A program made the position numbers and the translations under genes. From the NCBI GenBank assembly GCA_965153455.1, contig OZ234494.1, positions 15,810,001 to 15,874,000 on the forward strand: a stretch of DNA of 64,000 nt, read 5' to 3'. The DNA comes from Sphagnum compactum. Lineage: Eukaryota > Bryophyta > Sphagnopsida > Sphagnales. The notes under the pieces were generated by a model that had not been told where the DNA came from, searched no databases, and saw only the letters and a list, made by a program, of their open reading frames with translations. Numbering within the stretch: position 1 is the stretch's first letter; every line of letters starts with the position of its first letter. Below, in pieces: positions 39,173 through 51,310 of this stretch.

Positions 39173-39382
39173 ACTTATTTATCAATAAATAAATAACATA
39201 GTCACCTTGAGCCTATTTTGAAATATCCATCTTTGCCAAAAACACCAAAAACGGAATCAACAAGTGACAAAGAAGCCACATGTTTTGTCCATCAAAATTA
39301 CATAAGAAGCCACTTAGGTAGTTCGAAGAGTAGCCACATTGCCACTTGGGCACATTTAATAAATTTTAAAAAAAAACCCCTA

Positions 39383-39450
39383 CTATGATTTGGGAGATTT
39401 GAATGTGACAAACAAAACAAATAAACAACTTTCCTTAATAGATACCTTGA
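39383..39450 (+). repeat. Lone fragment of the 14-15 kb array unit
   Basis: ATGATTTGGGAGATTTGAA and ACAAACAAAACAAATAAAC, then CTTCCTTAATAGATA-like sequence, match the unit end at about 15150-15210. The unit family is therefore dispersed as well as tandem. Confidence 0.55.
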
Positions 39451-39482
39451 TAACATGACATAAATATTGAATTATTGATACC

Positions 39483-39566
39483 CTTGTGGTCATCCAATAT
39501 ATGAAAAAGGAGAGGTTCACATGAAAAGAAACCTCTCCTCCTTTTATCATATTGGATGACCACAAG
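39483..39566. repeat. Near-perfect 84-nt hairpin
   Basis: The left arm starts CTTGTGGTCATCCAATAT and the right arm ends with its exact complement, ATATTGGATGACCACAAG. Beyond this 18-bp perfect part the stem continues with small bulges through AAAGGAG and GAGGTT to about 36 bp. The loop is about 11 nt. It is either a tiny foldback transposon relic or a miRNA-like precursor; strand and expression are unknown. Confidence 0.75.
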
Positions 39567-39681
39567 AATTTTTAGTTTCTTTTTACCCAAGATTTTTATT
39601 AAAAAATTCACCCAAGAAATAATAATAATTTACCCAGTAAAGAAGACAAAATAAAGTAAAGGGTTTTCTTGAGGTGTCTTA

Positions 39682-40035
39682 GAGCATTTCCAACGGTGCT
39701 CGGTATGTGACTCCAGACCGTAAAATTTATTGCGACAACCACAAAATGTGCCGGTTTAGCTCAGGAAATTGATTTTTCCGCACCAGATTCGTGCAGCTTG
39801 CGGGGGCTAGTAAAACGCGCAACGCAGTTGTGCACCTCCAAAAAAGGGTGTAATATATTGGACCTGATTGTGGCTCAGTATTTCTGATTTGTCCAGTGGT
39901 TTGCTATATTAGTAGTCCCTGCGTATATGTCAGTTTCAGTTTTATTGGTGGGGTTCCCAAAAAACAAAAAGTTAAACTTGGACATTTTTAATTTTACTAT
40001 CCAGCGTTACATACTTAGCACCGTTGGAGATGCTC
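39682..40035. mobile_element. MITE with GAGCATTTCCAACGG terminal inverted repeats
   Basis: The left end GAGCATTTCCAACGGTGCT is matched by AGCACCGTTGGAGATGCTC at 40017-40035. The element is 354 bp and non-coding. Flanking trinucleotides are TTA (39679-39681) and TCA (40036-40038), close to the TWA target duplication of PIF/Harbinger elements but with one mismatch. Ends of the type GAGCATCTCCAAC are widespread among plant MITEs. The superfamily is tentative. Confidence 0.72.
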
Positions 40036-40111
40036 TCATTTAGGTACTTTTTATTGAGGCCTTTTTTTCCAAAGTGGGACATGTGGTCCTTTGGTCCCCT
40101 TGATGGACATG

Positions 40112-40894
40112 TGTTCCAGGCAAGGACTGCTCAATCGTTAGGAACGGCTTCTGAGACAACGCACATACACCCGACCTGTCTAACAGGGGTGAGAGGCTGG
40201 GCGGAGAGCTAAGTACTTTGGTGCAATGTGCACAACGTATGGGTGGGAGTTCAGATGGCTCAGCTAGCTGCGTTACAACTGGTGCAGCTGGTTGGTGCTA
40301 GATCTACGACAGGAGGCCCGATCAACCAGGAGGTTGGGGCCCCACCCCTTCCAAGTTTTCCCCACACAATATTGAGTGTAAAAAGGGTGAAAGATAATAT
40401 GCGCCTGACTTACATTGAAAATCTCTTTACCAACCGCGAGATCGGGACCAGCGTGCAGACAAGATACGTGCGCTTCAAGGGTATGTTGTACGAGAGCGAA
40501 AGCTACTTGTGTGACATCAGCTGCGTTCAGCTACGGAAAGCTCTGGCTCAGTTTCGATGTGATAACACGCAGCTTGAGATAGTGCTAGGTGCGTGAAAAG
40601 ACGTGCCATACGCAGAGAGGTTTTGTCGAGGCTGCGATTTGGTGAAGGTTGAGGATGAAAAGGACTTGCTTCTTGTTTGTCCAAATACACAAAAAGTGAG
40701 GGAACGTTTTTGTTCGACCCTGCCCCTCACCCACACTAGCACTTTTGTTGAGCTCATGCAGACTACAAACATGGTTGCCCTAGCCAAGTTTGTGGCATGC
40801 TGCCAGTACTAAAGGACAATTTGTCCTCCATGATCTACCTTTCATCTAATGGACTCTCTGGTCGCAAACGGATGTAAAATTGTAAACAGTAAAC
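40112..40894 (+). mobile_element. 5'-truncated LINE copy (3' end only)
   Basis: This plus-strand copy closely matches the last 780 bp or so of the LINE at 21348-25393 and ends at the same GTAAACAGTAAAC tail (40881-40894). It encodes the C-terminal region, including RYVRFKGMLYESESYLCDIS and the zinc knuckle CRGCDLVK...LLLVC. Breaks include a stop after WAES near 40212 and a TGA at about 40594-40596. In the zinc knuckle the expected His reads Asp (EDEKDLLLVC). Truncation at the 5' end is the usual outcome of target-primed insertion. Confidence 0.88.
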
Positions 40895-41920
40895 AAATGG
40901 TTCAATTTTTGTACTAGAGATGGGGCTACCCAGAGCGGATTTTGGTTTCCGAGCAAGCCCCTGGGCGAAAGTTTCGCCCAAGGGTGTGCTGGGAAAATTT
41001 GCCACAAAATAATAATAATCACTGCCCGGGAATCTCCTCCTAATGCGGCAAGATGACCCCTCATAAGTAGAGTTTTTTTTTTTTTTCTTTCTTTCTTGTT
41101 GCTCCAAAAGTGTTGATAAGTTAGAAGAGGATTTAGCCAAATCTGGCTACTAGACAAATAAACAGGTAAAAAAAAATCTAGGAATCTTATTGCATGTTAA
41201 TGACCCACTAGAACCTATTAGCTAAATATGGCGATTTCAAAAGGCCAAAAAAAAAAGGTTAAAAAAATCTGCCCAAATCCTCCAAAAATCTTGGTGATTT
41301 CAGAACTTTTTTCAGTGAAATGTTGCAAATGTTTTTGAAAATTTTCAAAAAAAACCAAGTTCCCTTGACCATGTTTCTTGGGAATTTTTTTAAAGAAAAA
41401 ATCATCAAAATAGCGAATTAATTTTCGCCCCAAAAACAAATAAAAATCACTCCCTCCAAGACAGCTGCCCCCCCCCAAAAAAAAGGGCCCCAAAAAAGAA
41501 ATACTAATAAAAGGGGTCAGAAGAAATCACCCTGAAAACCTCCCCAGGGAGACGCCACACAAGCGCCAAGTGGACGCTTGTCATTCGCCACGCTATAGTT
41601 CGTGCAACTCTTTTTTGTGACGTGGCGGATCCACTGCTGCCCCTTGTTGCTGCGACGTGGCGAATCTAAAGTTACCTCGCGTTTTTCACGCTGACTGTAC
41701 TGAACTTTTTCCCAGTTTTACCTCTTTTCACTGGCACTCGGTATTTACTATTTACTATTTACCCCATAAACTTTTACTAAATCGGGGAAAAAAGCATCTC
41801 CCAATATTCTTGGAACTGGCTTTACTTTTTGTCACTTTCTTTGATTTTTCTCACTCCCGGAAATTTACTAGTTACTATTTACTATTTACTGTCGTCATCA
41901 TCGCCAGTTTTTTTTTTTTG
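40895..41920. other. Intergenic, distal upstream of the transporter gene
   Basis: Contains a short palindrome GGGCGAAAGTTTCGCCC (about 40962-40978), A/C homopolymer runs, and two TATTTACTATTTAC-type repeats (about 41740 and 41870). No gene is seen. Confidence 0.4.
41618..41664 (+). promoter_or_regulatory. Paired ACGTGGC (ABRE/G-box-like) motifs
   Basis: TGACGTGGCGGATC (from 41618) and CGACGTGGCGAATC (from 41653) form a short direct repeat, each with an ACGTGGC core. Such cores bind plant bZIP factors. They lie about 1.3 kb upstream of the transporter start, so a regulatory role is only a possibility. Confidence 0.3.
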
Positions 41921-42710
41921 GGGGTCAATTTTGTGATGTAGCCAAAGTGGAGATCATTCATAGGAAGATTTTGCCTAATTTGGCTACAAGCAAAATATGA
42001 AAGTTTTTTTTAATAATTTCTATATATTTGGCTACTCTACTTGAACCATGTTTAGAAATGTGACAATTTCTTTTAAAAATTTTGGTCGAATTTCTGACTA
42101 TTGAAAATTCAAAAAGCACTTGATTAATTTTAGAGCTTTTAATTTCCAATGTAACTTTTTTTGGCTATATATAGGCAGCCTAAAAAGGGTTGTTGACAGT
42201 GATTTTTTTTTTGGTCGGTTTTGTGATGTAGCCAAAAGTGGAGATGATCAACAGGAAGATTTAGCCAGAATTGGCTACAAGAAAAATGTAAAAGAAATTT
42301 TTTTCTATAACATTGTTCTATATTTTCGGCTACCTACTTGAACCATGTATAGAAATCTGACGATTTTTCTTTAAATTTGGTCGAATTATGGCTATTAAAA
42401 TACCAAAAAAACACTTGAGTTTACCACTTTGAAGATATCGAATTCTGGATTTTTTTAATAAAAAAAACAGTGGTCAGAATATGGCTATTGAAAATATGAA
42501 AAAGCACTGATGATTTTTAGCACATTCAATTGATAGAAATCTGGCGATTTCTCTTTAAATTCGGTTCAATTATGGCTATTGAAAACATGAGAAAAGCACT
42601 TGATGAATTTTAGCACATTCAATTGATAGAAATCTGGCGATTATTCTTAAAATTCGGTTCAATTATGGCTATTGAGAATCTCAAAAATCAGTAAATTAAC
42701 CACTTGATTT
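41921..42710 (+). repeat. Nested tandem repeats upstream of the transporter gene
   Basis: Two long units of about 290 bp start with TTGTGATGTAGCCAAA (41931 and 42221) and share a CTACTTGAACCATGT block. From about 42330 a shorter unit of about 92 bp repeats, marked by ATGGCTATT at 42388, 42481, 42572 and 42665. It contains GATAGAAATCTGGCGATT and AGCACATTCAATT. The array ends about 200 bp before the transporter start codon, so it lies in its promoter or 5' UTR. Confidence 0.75.
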
Positions 42711-42927
42711 TAGCCTTTTTTGTTCTCAATTTCTCTTTTTTGGCTATACAGAACTAGCCAAAAAAAAGCTGGAATTCCTCCTCTTCCTCCTTCTTCTTCC
42801 GCTTCTTCTTGAGTGACAGTTTGTCCAGAGCTCCCAACCAAGAATCTCTAGACTCTAAGGCCTCAATCCCAAAATTTTCAGTAAGCAGAAAGAAGGAAAA
42901 AAAAGGGGAAAACCCGTGCTGAAGAAA

Positions 42928-45900
42928 ATGGAGGAAGCTCATGATGGGTATGCTGAAATCAGTTCTCACCATTGTTTTTCCACATGCAGCAGCTAGTAGC
43001 TCTTTGATTTGTAATTTGCAAAAAAGCTTGGGAACTTTCCAAAAGCTTGAAGAATCTATGTAGGTGATGGTGATGATGATGCAGCAGAGCTCATTCTGTC
43101 ATGAGAGTGAATTATGTGAAAGAAATCTGCTCCTCATATTGATGATGCAGGTTTTTGGCACCAGGATCAAGAGTGAGACCAGGGGTGCACTTGCTCATGT
43201 TGCTCACACAAGTAGCAGTTGGGAGCTACCTGGTGGTGGCAAAGATAGCATTGAGTGGAGGAGTACAACAACTGGTGTTTGCAGTATACCGAGATGCTTT
43301 TGGGATCTGCCTCCTCATCCCTTTCGCTTACTTCTATGAATTGTATGCCAACAACATCCTTCCCTGAAGCACTAGACTAGATCTCAGCTGAGACCCCCAA
43401 AAAACTTTGCAATCTAGAGAGACCTACATGACAGGGCAAATGTAACAACACTTGGTGCTCATGATGGGCTTTTTTCTTCTTCTTTTTTTGTGGTGCTTGC
43501 TTGCAGAAAGACTCGGAAATGGCTGACTCTTGAGGTGCTCGCTCGGTACACTTGCCTTGGGTTTGTTGGGTAAACAAACAGTTACCATTTTCCATATTGT
43601 GCACTAAAAACTCTATCTAGTACTATGCACTAGGCCATCATCAGTCAAATCTGGTTTGCAGCAAAAAGAATTTTCTTTGTGATCTGGTGGCTTGTGCCTC
43701 CTATGTTTGACATGGAACTTTGGGTATCTCTAGTTCAGCACACATGAAGTTGGTGGATGCAGGATGTACTTGAACCAGATTCTTTTGTACACCGGCCTCA
43801 TCCTTACCAGTGCAACCTTTGCAGCTGCCATGCAAATGCTGGTCCCTGTCTTCACTCTCATCATTGCTACAATTTTCCAGTAAGCTCCTGGACCTCTTCT
43901 TCTGCTGCTGCTGCTAAGTTGAGATCTTTTAGTTTCAAGCTCCAAATCTTCTGCTGCTGCCACCAAGTTCAGGTTTTTTTCAAGCTCCAAGTCTGTAGTT
44001 GGCAATGTAGTTTGTTATCTCATAAGAAAACCACAGATCACTCCGCTGGTGCAAATTCTAAGAGAACTTCTTCTTTTTTTTTGCATGAGTAAAACACCAA
44101 AAAACTTTGCAGGTTAGAATCGATTCAGTGGAAACAGAGATGGGGACAAGCAAAGATCTTAGGGATTCTCGCATCCGTGACTGGAGCTGTGGTGATGATC
44201 TCCTACAAAGGTCCACCACTTCTGGAAAACAGATTCACCGCAAATTTACTGCCAGTGCCAGTTGAATTTCTGCCTGCTGGTTTGAGATCCTTTCTGCATT
44301 CCTTGTCTGCTGTGGTTGGCTTCCAAATGGATCCATGGAAGCTCGGTGCGATTTCCCTTGTTGGAAGCTCCTTGTGCCTTGCATGCTTCATCAACATTCA
44401 GGTACCAAAACTTTCTCTATTATTGTCAGCTAAGGGTAAGAAAAACACACCAAGATGAACCAAAAAACGGCAGTTGATGATGAAAGTCCATTTCCATCTG
44501 AGTACATATATCAAAAGCAAAAACACCCACACAACAGGCAGATGGGTAGATCATCTAAATCTTAAAAGGAGTCCAGTTGAACTTTAGGGCATGTGAATTT
44601 AATGCAGAAGCAAATCATAAGAAACAGGCACACAGGTGAATTCTTCACAATTTTCAAAGATTTCTCCAATTCTTTAGAACAACATGTTTGTATTCAGAAA
44701 GATACAAATTGTGTTTCAAGGTTGCACAAATGTGAAGTTGATGATGAGTGCATCTTTTTTCTTTTCCCTTCTTCTTCTTCTTCCTTCTTCCAGGCTGTGA
44801 CTTTGGCAAAGCACACTGCTCCAGTATCACTGGCAGCTTCAGTCTTCACCATTGGGTTCTTGATGCTCACAACAACTGCATACTTTATGGTTGACACATC
44901 GGATTGGTTTGTAAGCAACAGGGGTGAGATCGTGTGCATTCTCTACTCGGTGTGTGTACTCATCTCTCTCTCTCTTGCTTTCAATTCACAACGAGACTCA
45001 TTTACGTTTTGTCATTTGGAAAATCATGGTAATCATGGCAAGTTGTGCTAGATGACTAATATGAATGTCAGGAAATCCAAATTCAAAATCCATTGTTCAT
45101 ATGTCAAAACTGATTGAAAAAATTTTACTGCCCTAAATAAACCCTAAATTGAAGAAGAAAGGGAAAAGAACATCTAAAGAGCTCTTCATTCGTGCTTGAT
45201 CTTTTTCTTTCTTGTGTCTCTTTTTTCTCTCTCATGGGTGCTGCAGGGGGCAGCACTTTCAGCATTAGCAATTGGAGCAATTGCATGGTCAATCTCAAAA
45301 ACAGGTCCTGTGTTAGCATCGAGTTACGCCCCATTTCAACCCATTGCAACTGTCATCTTGAGCTACATACTCCTCAAGGAGACGTTATATGTAGGCAGGT
45401 AAATGAAAGAAACAAATTGCCCATAACAACAAAGTCTTCTCTATCTGCCATCACCACCACCACCACCACCACCACAACACAAAAAATTCCTTCCTTTTGT
45501 TGAAATCTCCCATCTTCAATCTATTTACAAGACTCTTATGCTCTTAACAAACTAGCAAATTGATTCCTTCTTCACCATATACACATAGTTGATGATCATC
45601 TTTTTTGTTTTAGAAATTAGTCTTCTGGTTTTGGTGAATGAAGAAGGTTTTCAGCAGAAAATTTTATAGAAAAAAATTCTTGAACTTTGCTGAAAAAAAC
45701 CGTATATGATTTGCTTGGGTGGGTGGGTGTTTTTTTTGGCTTTTCATTTCATGTGTGCAGTTTCATCGGTGCCATTCTTATTGTGATGGGATTGTACCTC
45801 GTTGCATGGGGTCAAAGAGCTGCAATACTTGCGGCAGAATTGCTCCCAACAACTCAAGATGATGATGATGATGATGGTGTAACAAGTATGACTCCGACAT

Positions 45901-45935
45901 TACTCAATCTCAAGGAGCCATTGATAGTTAGCTGA
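42928..45935 (+). CDS. WAT1-related (UMAMIT/EamA) membrane transporter, eight exons
   Basis: The spliced protein is 387 aa. Exons: 42928-42947, 43151-43342, 43507-43569, 43763-43879, 44113-44401, 44794-44949, 45247-45398 and 45761-45935 (TGA). All introns are GT-AG, phases agree and the total is 1164 bp. Exon 1 is only 20 nt and is the least certain; its ATG and donor give exactly the phase exon 2 needs. The protein has two EamA repeats (about residues 16-150 and 200-352) and roughly ten membrane segments, with the family motifs AMQMLVPVFTLIIA and SYAPFQPIATVIL. It ends in an acidic DDDDDD run and LKEPLIVS. Relatives are plant drug/metabolite-superfamily carriers: WAT1 exports auxin from the vacuole and UMAMITs export amino acids. 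The substrate and membrane here are unknown. Introns hold simple repeats, for example (CAC)n near 45451-45476. Confidence 0.92.
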
Positions 45936-47754
45936 AAACAGGCATTAAAAAAGAAAACCCCGCATGCAGATTCTATACACCACTTATACATACATCTTTA
46001 ATTTCATTCCAGCATTTGCTTACTATGCCACACCGATCATGTTAGAAAACAAAATTGTAATTTATGACGAGCTCAGTGGCTCACTGATCACAGGAATAAT
46101 ATGCAAACAAACACACATAGAGCAAATTTTCGCCAAACCGAGAAGAAATCATTCACAATTTGGTAGCCAGAATCTGTGTAAACCACCACACACCTTGTCA
46201 CTTGTAAATTGTACTTTGGGTGTTTTGATTGTTGTCATCAAAATTACATCGAGTTCAGTTTGTGGCAAAATGAATGAAACATACTAAGAGTCAACTAGAA
46301 ATTGTTATTAGTTCTTTCATTGGTACGTGCAAAGTAATGAATTTTTATTAAAATCAGTACGAAATGCTGAAACTCAGTATTTAAGACACATGGTTCGAGA
46401 ATAGTTAGAGCAGTCTTACAGGTAGGAGCCGTGAAAATATATGTAAGCTAGCAGCAGTGGAGGTATGCTCAGGAAAAAGGAAAGACCGGATGAAACTCAA
46501 TTTACCACCAAAATGGATGGTTTTCTGACTTTCACCCCCGACCACTTGAATGCGAATGTACTTTTTTGCAGGTTTTTTTCTTTAATCTCACCTCGTCTAT
46601 GACCAAACTCAGGGTTCTGGTGCTGTGTTTTTCTCACTTTACAAGTTAAGAATGGCCACATACATACCTTTTGGTGACATTTTGAAGCTCATTGAGTTCC
46701 TTTAGCCTCTAGCATCCACCAATTCTTTCAACATTAGATATGATTTCTACATATTATGATGCTTGATAGTCATCAAATTTTTAAGAAATAATTGATTTGT
46801 AAAGGCACCCAATTCTGAACTTGACTTTCCACACACTCCACACACTCTTAGAAAAGGTACATCCTCAAATTGAAACTTCAATTCAGAATTGGAGTCAAGT
46901 TCAGAATTGGGTGCCTTTATAAATTAGAAAAGGAACATTCCACAGAAAAGGTACATTCCACACACTCTTAGAAAAGGTACATCCTCAAATTGAAACTTCT
47001 ATTCTAAACTTGCAAATAAAGGTCAAAGAGGTTGATGACTAACTGTTGCAGTGGAGTGTGACAACTTCCTAAACCATAAGGATCCCACACAAGAAGAAAT
47101 GAAGGAAAAAGAGTGTCTTCATTTAGGGTTCTTCACTTCTTCATTTCTTCAAATAAATTGGTGACTGTGAACCAGAATCTTCTGACAGATTAATGACAAT
47201 ACAACTTGTTCACTTCGTCCATAACAAGAGGGTACCTGTCTGTGGAAAGAAATGCTGACACACACAAGCCATTGTGCCCCATTCTGTCAATGCATCATCA
47301 GTTGAATCAGAAATGATGTGAGACACGGCCACTGGTATGAGAGTGGAAAACCTCTGTGCGAATTGTAATCGTAAGTCTCAACCAAATACCAAACAAGAGC
47401 TTGACAACTAACATAAGTCAGCTCCAAGCACAAAAACTCCGCACAACAGCATTCCAGCAAACCCCAAATCCACATTCCCAACTTCACCAGCACAAAGAAA
47501 ATCCAGAAAGAAATCTTAGTTTGAACAGACGGTGATTGATTCATTTTGGCGAGGAATTGCATGAGGTCAACATCTCATACAAGAGAATGTGAGAACTGTG
47601 ACCCTAACACATTTCTGTGAAATTCGAATAACCTCTTCTCTGCCTAGAGTATGAGCAAAACACCTCCGGCTTTGCACGACTCGCCGCCTACAACACCAAA
47701 ACCCTAAATCCAAGAAACAAGGATCCGGTTTCCAGAAAAGTAAAAACCCCAAAC
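45936..47754. other. Intergenic between convergent genes
   Basis: Lies between the transporter 3' end and the eL30 3' end, so it holds both 3' UTRs. Apart from the small rearranged repeat at 46801-46999, nothing is recognised. Confidence 0.45.
46801..46999. repeat. Combined inverted and direct repeats
   Basis: A perfect 26-bp inverted repeat (46801-46826 and 46893-46918, starting AAAGGCACCCAATTC) encloses a 66-nt spacer. A perfect 43-bp direct repeat (46837-46879 and 46957-46999, starting TCCACACACTCTTAG) overlaps it with an offset of 120 bp. This looks like the product of a local rearrangement. Confidence 0.8.
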
Positions 47755-48090
47755 CTATTCAGAGGGCATGGAGCGGATGATGTCGGAGTCGCCGGGGTCA
47801 GTAATGCTCAGACAACAGACTCGGAAGTACTTGCCGCAAGCGGTGCCCAGGTCAACGTTGTTGCCGCTGTAATGGTGCACGCCGGTCTTGGAAAGCATGG
47901 CATAGTACTCGATTTCGGACTTGCGAAGCGGGGGACAGTTGTTGGCGATGATGATGAGCTTGCCCTTGCCGCCGCGCAGCGACTTGAGCGTGGTCCCGTA
48001 GCCCAGCGTATACTTGCCGGACTTCATCACCAGCGCCAGCCGGTTGTTGATACTCTCCTGCGTCTTCTTGGTCTTCTTCACGGCCACCAT
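47755..48090 (-). CDS. RPL30: Cytosolic 60S ribosomal protein eL30
   Basis: An uninterrupted 111-aa protein, the usual eL30 length. It begins [20 protein letters not shown] and ends [11 protein letters not shown]. Family landmarks are visible along the whole chain: [55 protein letters not shown] and [13 protein letters not shown]. eL30 is an L7Ae-fold RNA-binding protein of the large subunit. The frame is open upstream to 48186, but the ATG at 48088-48090 starts exactly where the family does and sits in a good plant context (GCAGCCATGG). The coding part lacks introns, and its GC content is far above the AT-rich DNA around it. Nothing suggests decay. Confidence 0.96.
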   Translation of the reverse strand: MVAVKKTKKTQESINNRLALVMKSGKYTLGYGTTLKSLRGGKGKLIIIANNCPPLRKSEIEYYAMLSKTGVHHYSGNNVDLGTACGKYFRVCCLSITDPGDSDIIRSMPSE

Positions 48091-48240
48091 GGCTGCTGCT
48101 GGCGTGCACCGAACGAGCTCCGAATCGCAGCGGCTGCGATGCTTGAAGCCGCTGACGGCGCTGCGAGAGAACGAAAGAAAGGACAAGCGAACGCAAGAGA
48201 GAGGAACTTTGTACGCTTCTCGTTTTTAGGGTTTTACCTG
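48091..48240 (-). promoter_or_regulatory. eL30 5' leader with telo-box and possible 77-nt intron
   Basis: The minus strand carries AAAACCCTAAAAA (plus 48223-48235), a telo-box as in many plant ribosomal protein genes. A possible 5'-UTR intron runs from GTAAAACCC (48237) to TCTCTCGCAG (48161), 77 nt. If so, the telo-box lies inside that intron; otherwise it lies in the promoter or leader. The intron is a guess from the splice-like ends. Confidence 0.4.
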
Positions 48241-51006
48241 CATTTCGAGGTCCTGTTCCAGGTCCCGTGTTCTACAGGACGTCATGTCTTGTTCCTTTCA
48301 GTAATGCATTTCCAACAACGTCAAGACAAGTGTTGGGCGGTTCTCAAAAAATGAGGTGAGAACCGATCTCATAAGAACCTCCCCGGGTATCTGAATGTTT
48401 TTTTTAAATGAAATATGAACCCCTTTCCGGGTATTAGGACAGACTCAGTTCTCAGTAATAGGGGCCTATGTTAGCATCTAGGGTGTAGTGTGATTGGTAA
48501 GGTCTATTAAGTTCAGTTTTAGCCTAAAATATTTTTTTTAAATGAGATTATGGCCACCCGCATAGCTATTTGAGGGCGAATTTGAGAGGGACAAAATTGT
48601 AGACATATGAAATTTTGGAAAAAACAAACTTGAGTTTTTCATTTTTCATTTATTTTGCTTAATAATTTTCATTATTTTAATTTTTGTGAATTGAAAGAAA
48701 AATATCTCAAATTTTTTTTTAAACATCGAACTAGGGAATTGCCTTTGAAAATCACTTGTTAATAAATTTGTGAAAACTAAGTTCATCAATGTGAACTAGA
48801 TGAGCTTTTGTTTTTCAATTTCTTGAAACCTTGGCCAATTCTCTAAGAAAAAAATAATTAAAAAAACAAATCTCTCTGGCTTTTTTAAAAGTAGGTTAAT
48901 GATCAAAATCGGCTATTTTCATGAAAAAGTGAAAACTACCTAACATTGGTAAAGACCAATGTCGTGTGATTATTTGAATGTTTAAAGAATCAATGGTTTC
49001 AATTTTTAATTTATTTAAAAATCAAAGAACCATTCTTTGAAAAGAAAATCCAAATCAAAGATGTATTATTTCAAAAACCTTAAAGAACTAGTGGGTTCAT
49101 GAAAAAAAAAACCAAAAAACTTTGATTGAATCTTTGATTTTTTCATTTTTTTTGAAATCCATGATAATATACCAAAATTAGTTCTTTGAAAACTAACAAA
49201 TACATACCCAGGTTAATACCTAATAGGTATCTATCCCTAATTCTATCCCTAATTTTAATAACCACCTAACATTGATAAAAATCTATTTGGTACAAAAAAA
49301 ATGTATTGGAACGTTATGTGTTACATGACAAAAAAAAATTCGATAAAGTTCTTGGCCTTGGGCTTTACCTACCACATTAAAGAGATGGGGTGGCATATTA
49401 TGTCATTTTCTTATCACATTTTATTATATAATCTTTCAACAATGAAAATATATTGGTAATAGTGATCAAAATGTGTTTATTGAACATGAGTATATCTTTA
49501 AATTTGGTGAATCTATCACCTGATATTTTAATGTGATGGCCTTGCCTTAACAGGTTTGTTTGTGCCTTGCCCAACATAATAAGCAAAGCTTGACCATTCC
49601 ATAGTACATTTTTAATTAAATGTTTTTTTAAGAGTTGTAAGTTTTCTTGAAAGGGGGGATATCCTTTCTTATGAACATCTCAAGCTTCTCCTTATTCATT
49701 TTTAACAATCACCATGTTGAAAACACAAGCATTGAGTTGTATTTAAATTGGACAAAAACATTCAACACAAACCCATTCAAATGTATACCACACCGCACCT
49801 TAAATCATAAAAATATTATATAAATATTTATCACATGCATAATATAACTATTGCAACCATAACTTTGGTCCACCTCAAGGTTTGGGCAAGACAAAAGAAA
49901 TGGGTTGAACATGAAGCCAAGGCATGGCTCAAACACCTTTTCAAAGTGAATAGAAAATGTGTGAAAATGTAAAGGAAGAACTCCCATCATTTTCAAGTGC
50001 AATTTTGCTTTGAAAGCCAATGCATTTTGGAGTTGTGATGTTGGGAGTCTTATGGAATCTCAAGAACTTTGGGACAATGCTTGAAGATCAAATTTTAGAA
50101 ATCATTAGAAAGGTTTCAATAAGAATTATAGTGCTACCACTTGCTTTGCCAAAACAAATTTAGTGGCTAAAGGTTATGGTCATCTAAGAAATGTGATGGT
50201 AGGGAGAAATTTGATTCCCATTCATTCAAACCTTCATCCTGGAGACTAAATGATGTTTAATTTGAAAACTTGATGATATGATGACATTGAAAAACCTTTT
50301 TTGAAAGCTACAAAATGACTTTAGAATGTCATTCAAATATGATTAAAACCCTGTGGCTAAGAAAAAAACTTTAGATTTATGGAATACACTATAATTTTAA
50401 TGACAATGGTAACATTAAATTAGTTTAAGGAGGATGACTATAGGGTCCTGTAATATATTGTCCTACCAAAGATGATTTCACCATGTCAAAATGTATTAAA
50501 ATGGTTGGCTAAAGGATTTCAAGTTAAGTTTTAGTTTTGACAACAATCCCTAATTTTCGTAATCCTTATGACATTCATCACATTGTCAAAAAAAATTTAA
50601 GAAACAAGCATGTTCATGAAGAGGAGGAAAAGAAGAAGCAAAAGACGATGTATTTCCTATGGTCAAATGTCAAAGCAAGTACAAAGAAGGGGTGAAAAAA
50701 AATAATCTACCTATCACGGGCACAAAAAGAACTAAACAATAAGATTTCCAAATCACATGAACAAAAGCAGGCTTAATTTTTAATTCATGTCATGGAATAT
50801 GAAAATAGAAAACAAAAACACGATGTGTGATGATGTGAATGCAAAAGGACTTTATATCAAAAACATGAAATTAACAAAACAAGATCATGATAAAGATACA
50901 TACCCAAAACTAGTGTTGAACAAACTAAAAGTAAAGTGGAATTCCATCTTTACTTATATTCATTGGGCACCTAGCTTGAGAAAGCTTCTCAAAAAACTTC
51001 CAACCT

Positions 51007-51310
51007 ACATGTGGCCCATGTTCACCCATGTGCACCCATGTGTGGCCCATGTCTATCCATGTGAGAACTAATAATGCACTATGAGTTAATGGAAAATGAA
51101 TTAAAATTTAACTATGAGTAAACTAAAAGTTAACTAGAAGTGAATCAAGATTTAATTTAAACTTAATTTAAACTTAACTGAAAGTTAATTAGAAATAACT
51201 AGAAGTGAATTAAAGGATAACTACAAATGAACTAAGAGATAACTAGAAGCTAACTACGAGTGAAATTGAAATTAAATTAAGAGTTAGGTACAAGTTAATT
51301 ACAAATCATG
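51007..51310 (+). repeat. Two adjoining minisatellites
   Basis: 51007-51067 repeats words of the type TGTGGCCCATGTxCACCCA about five times. From about 51060 to 51310 a degenerate 10-13 bp unit of the type AACTAGAAGTGAATTAA repeats many times. No protein is encoded. Confidence 0.6.

Noticed and set aside
47852-48354. 114-codon minus and 160-codon plus ORFs over the eL30 gene
   Set aside because: They are alternate-frame shadows of the GC-rich eL30 coding sequence.
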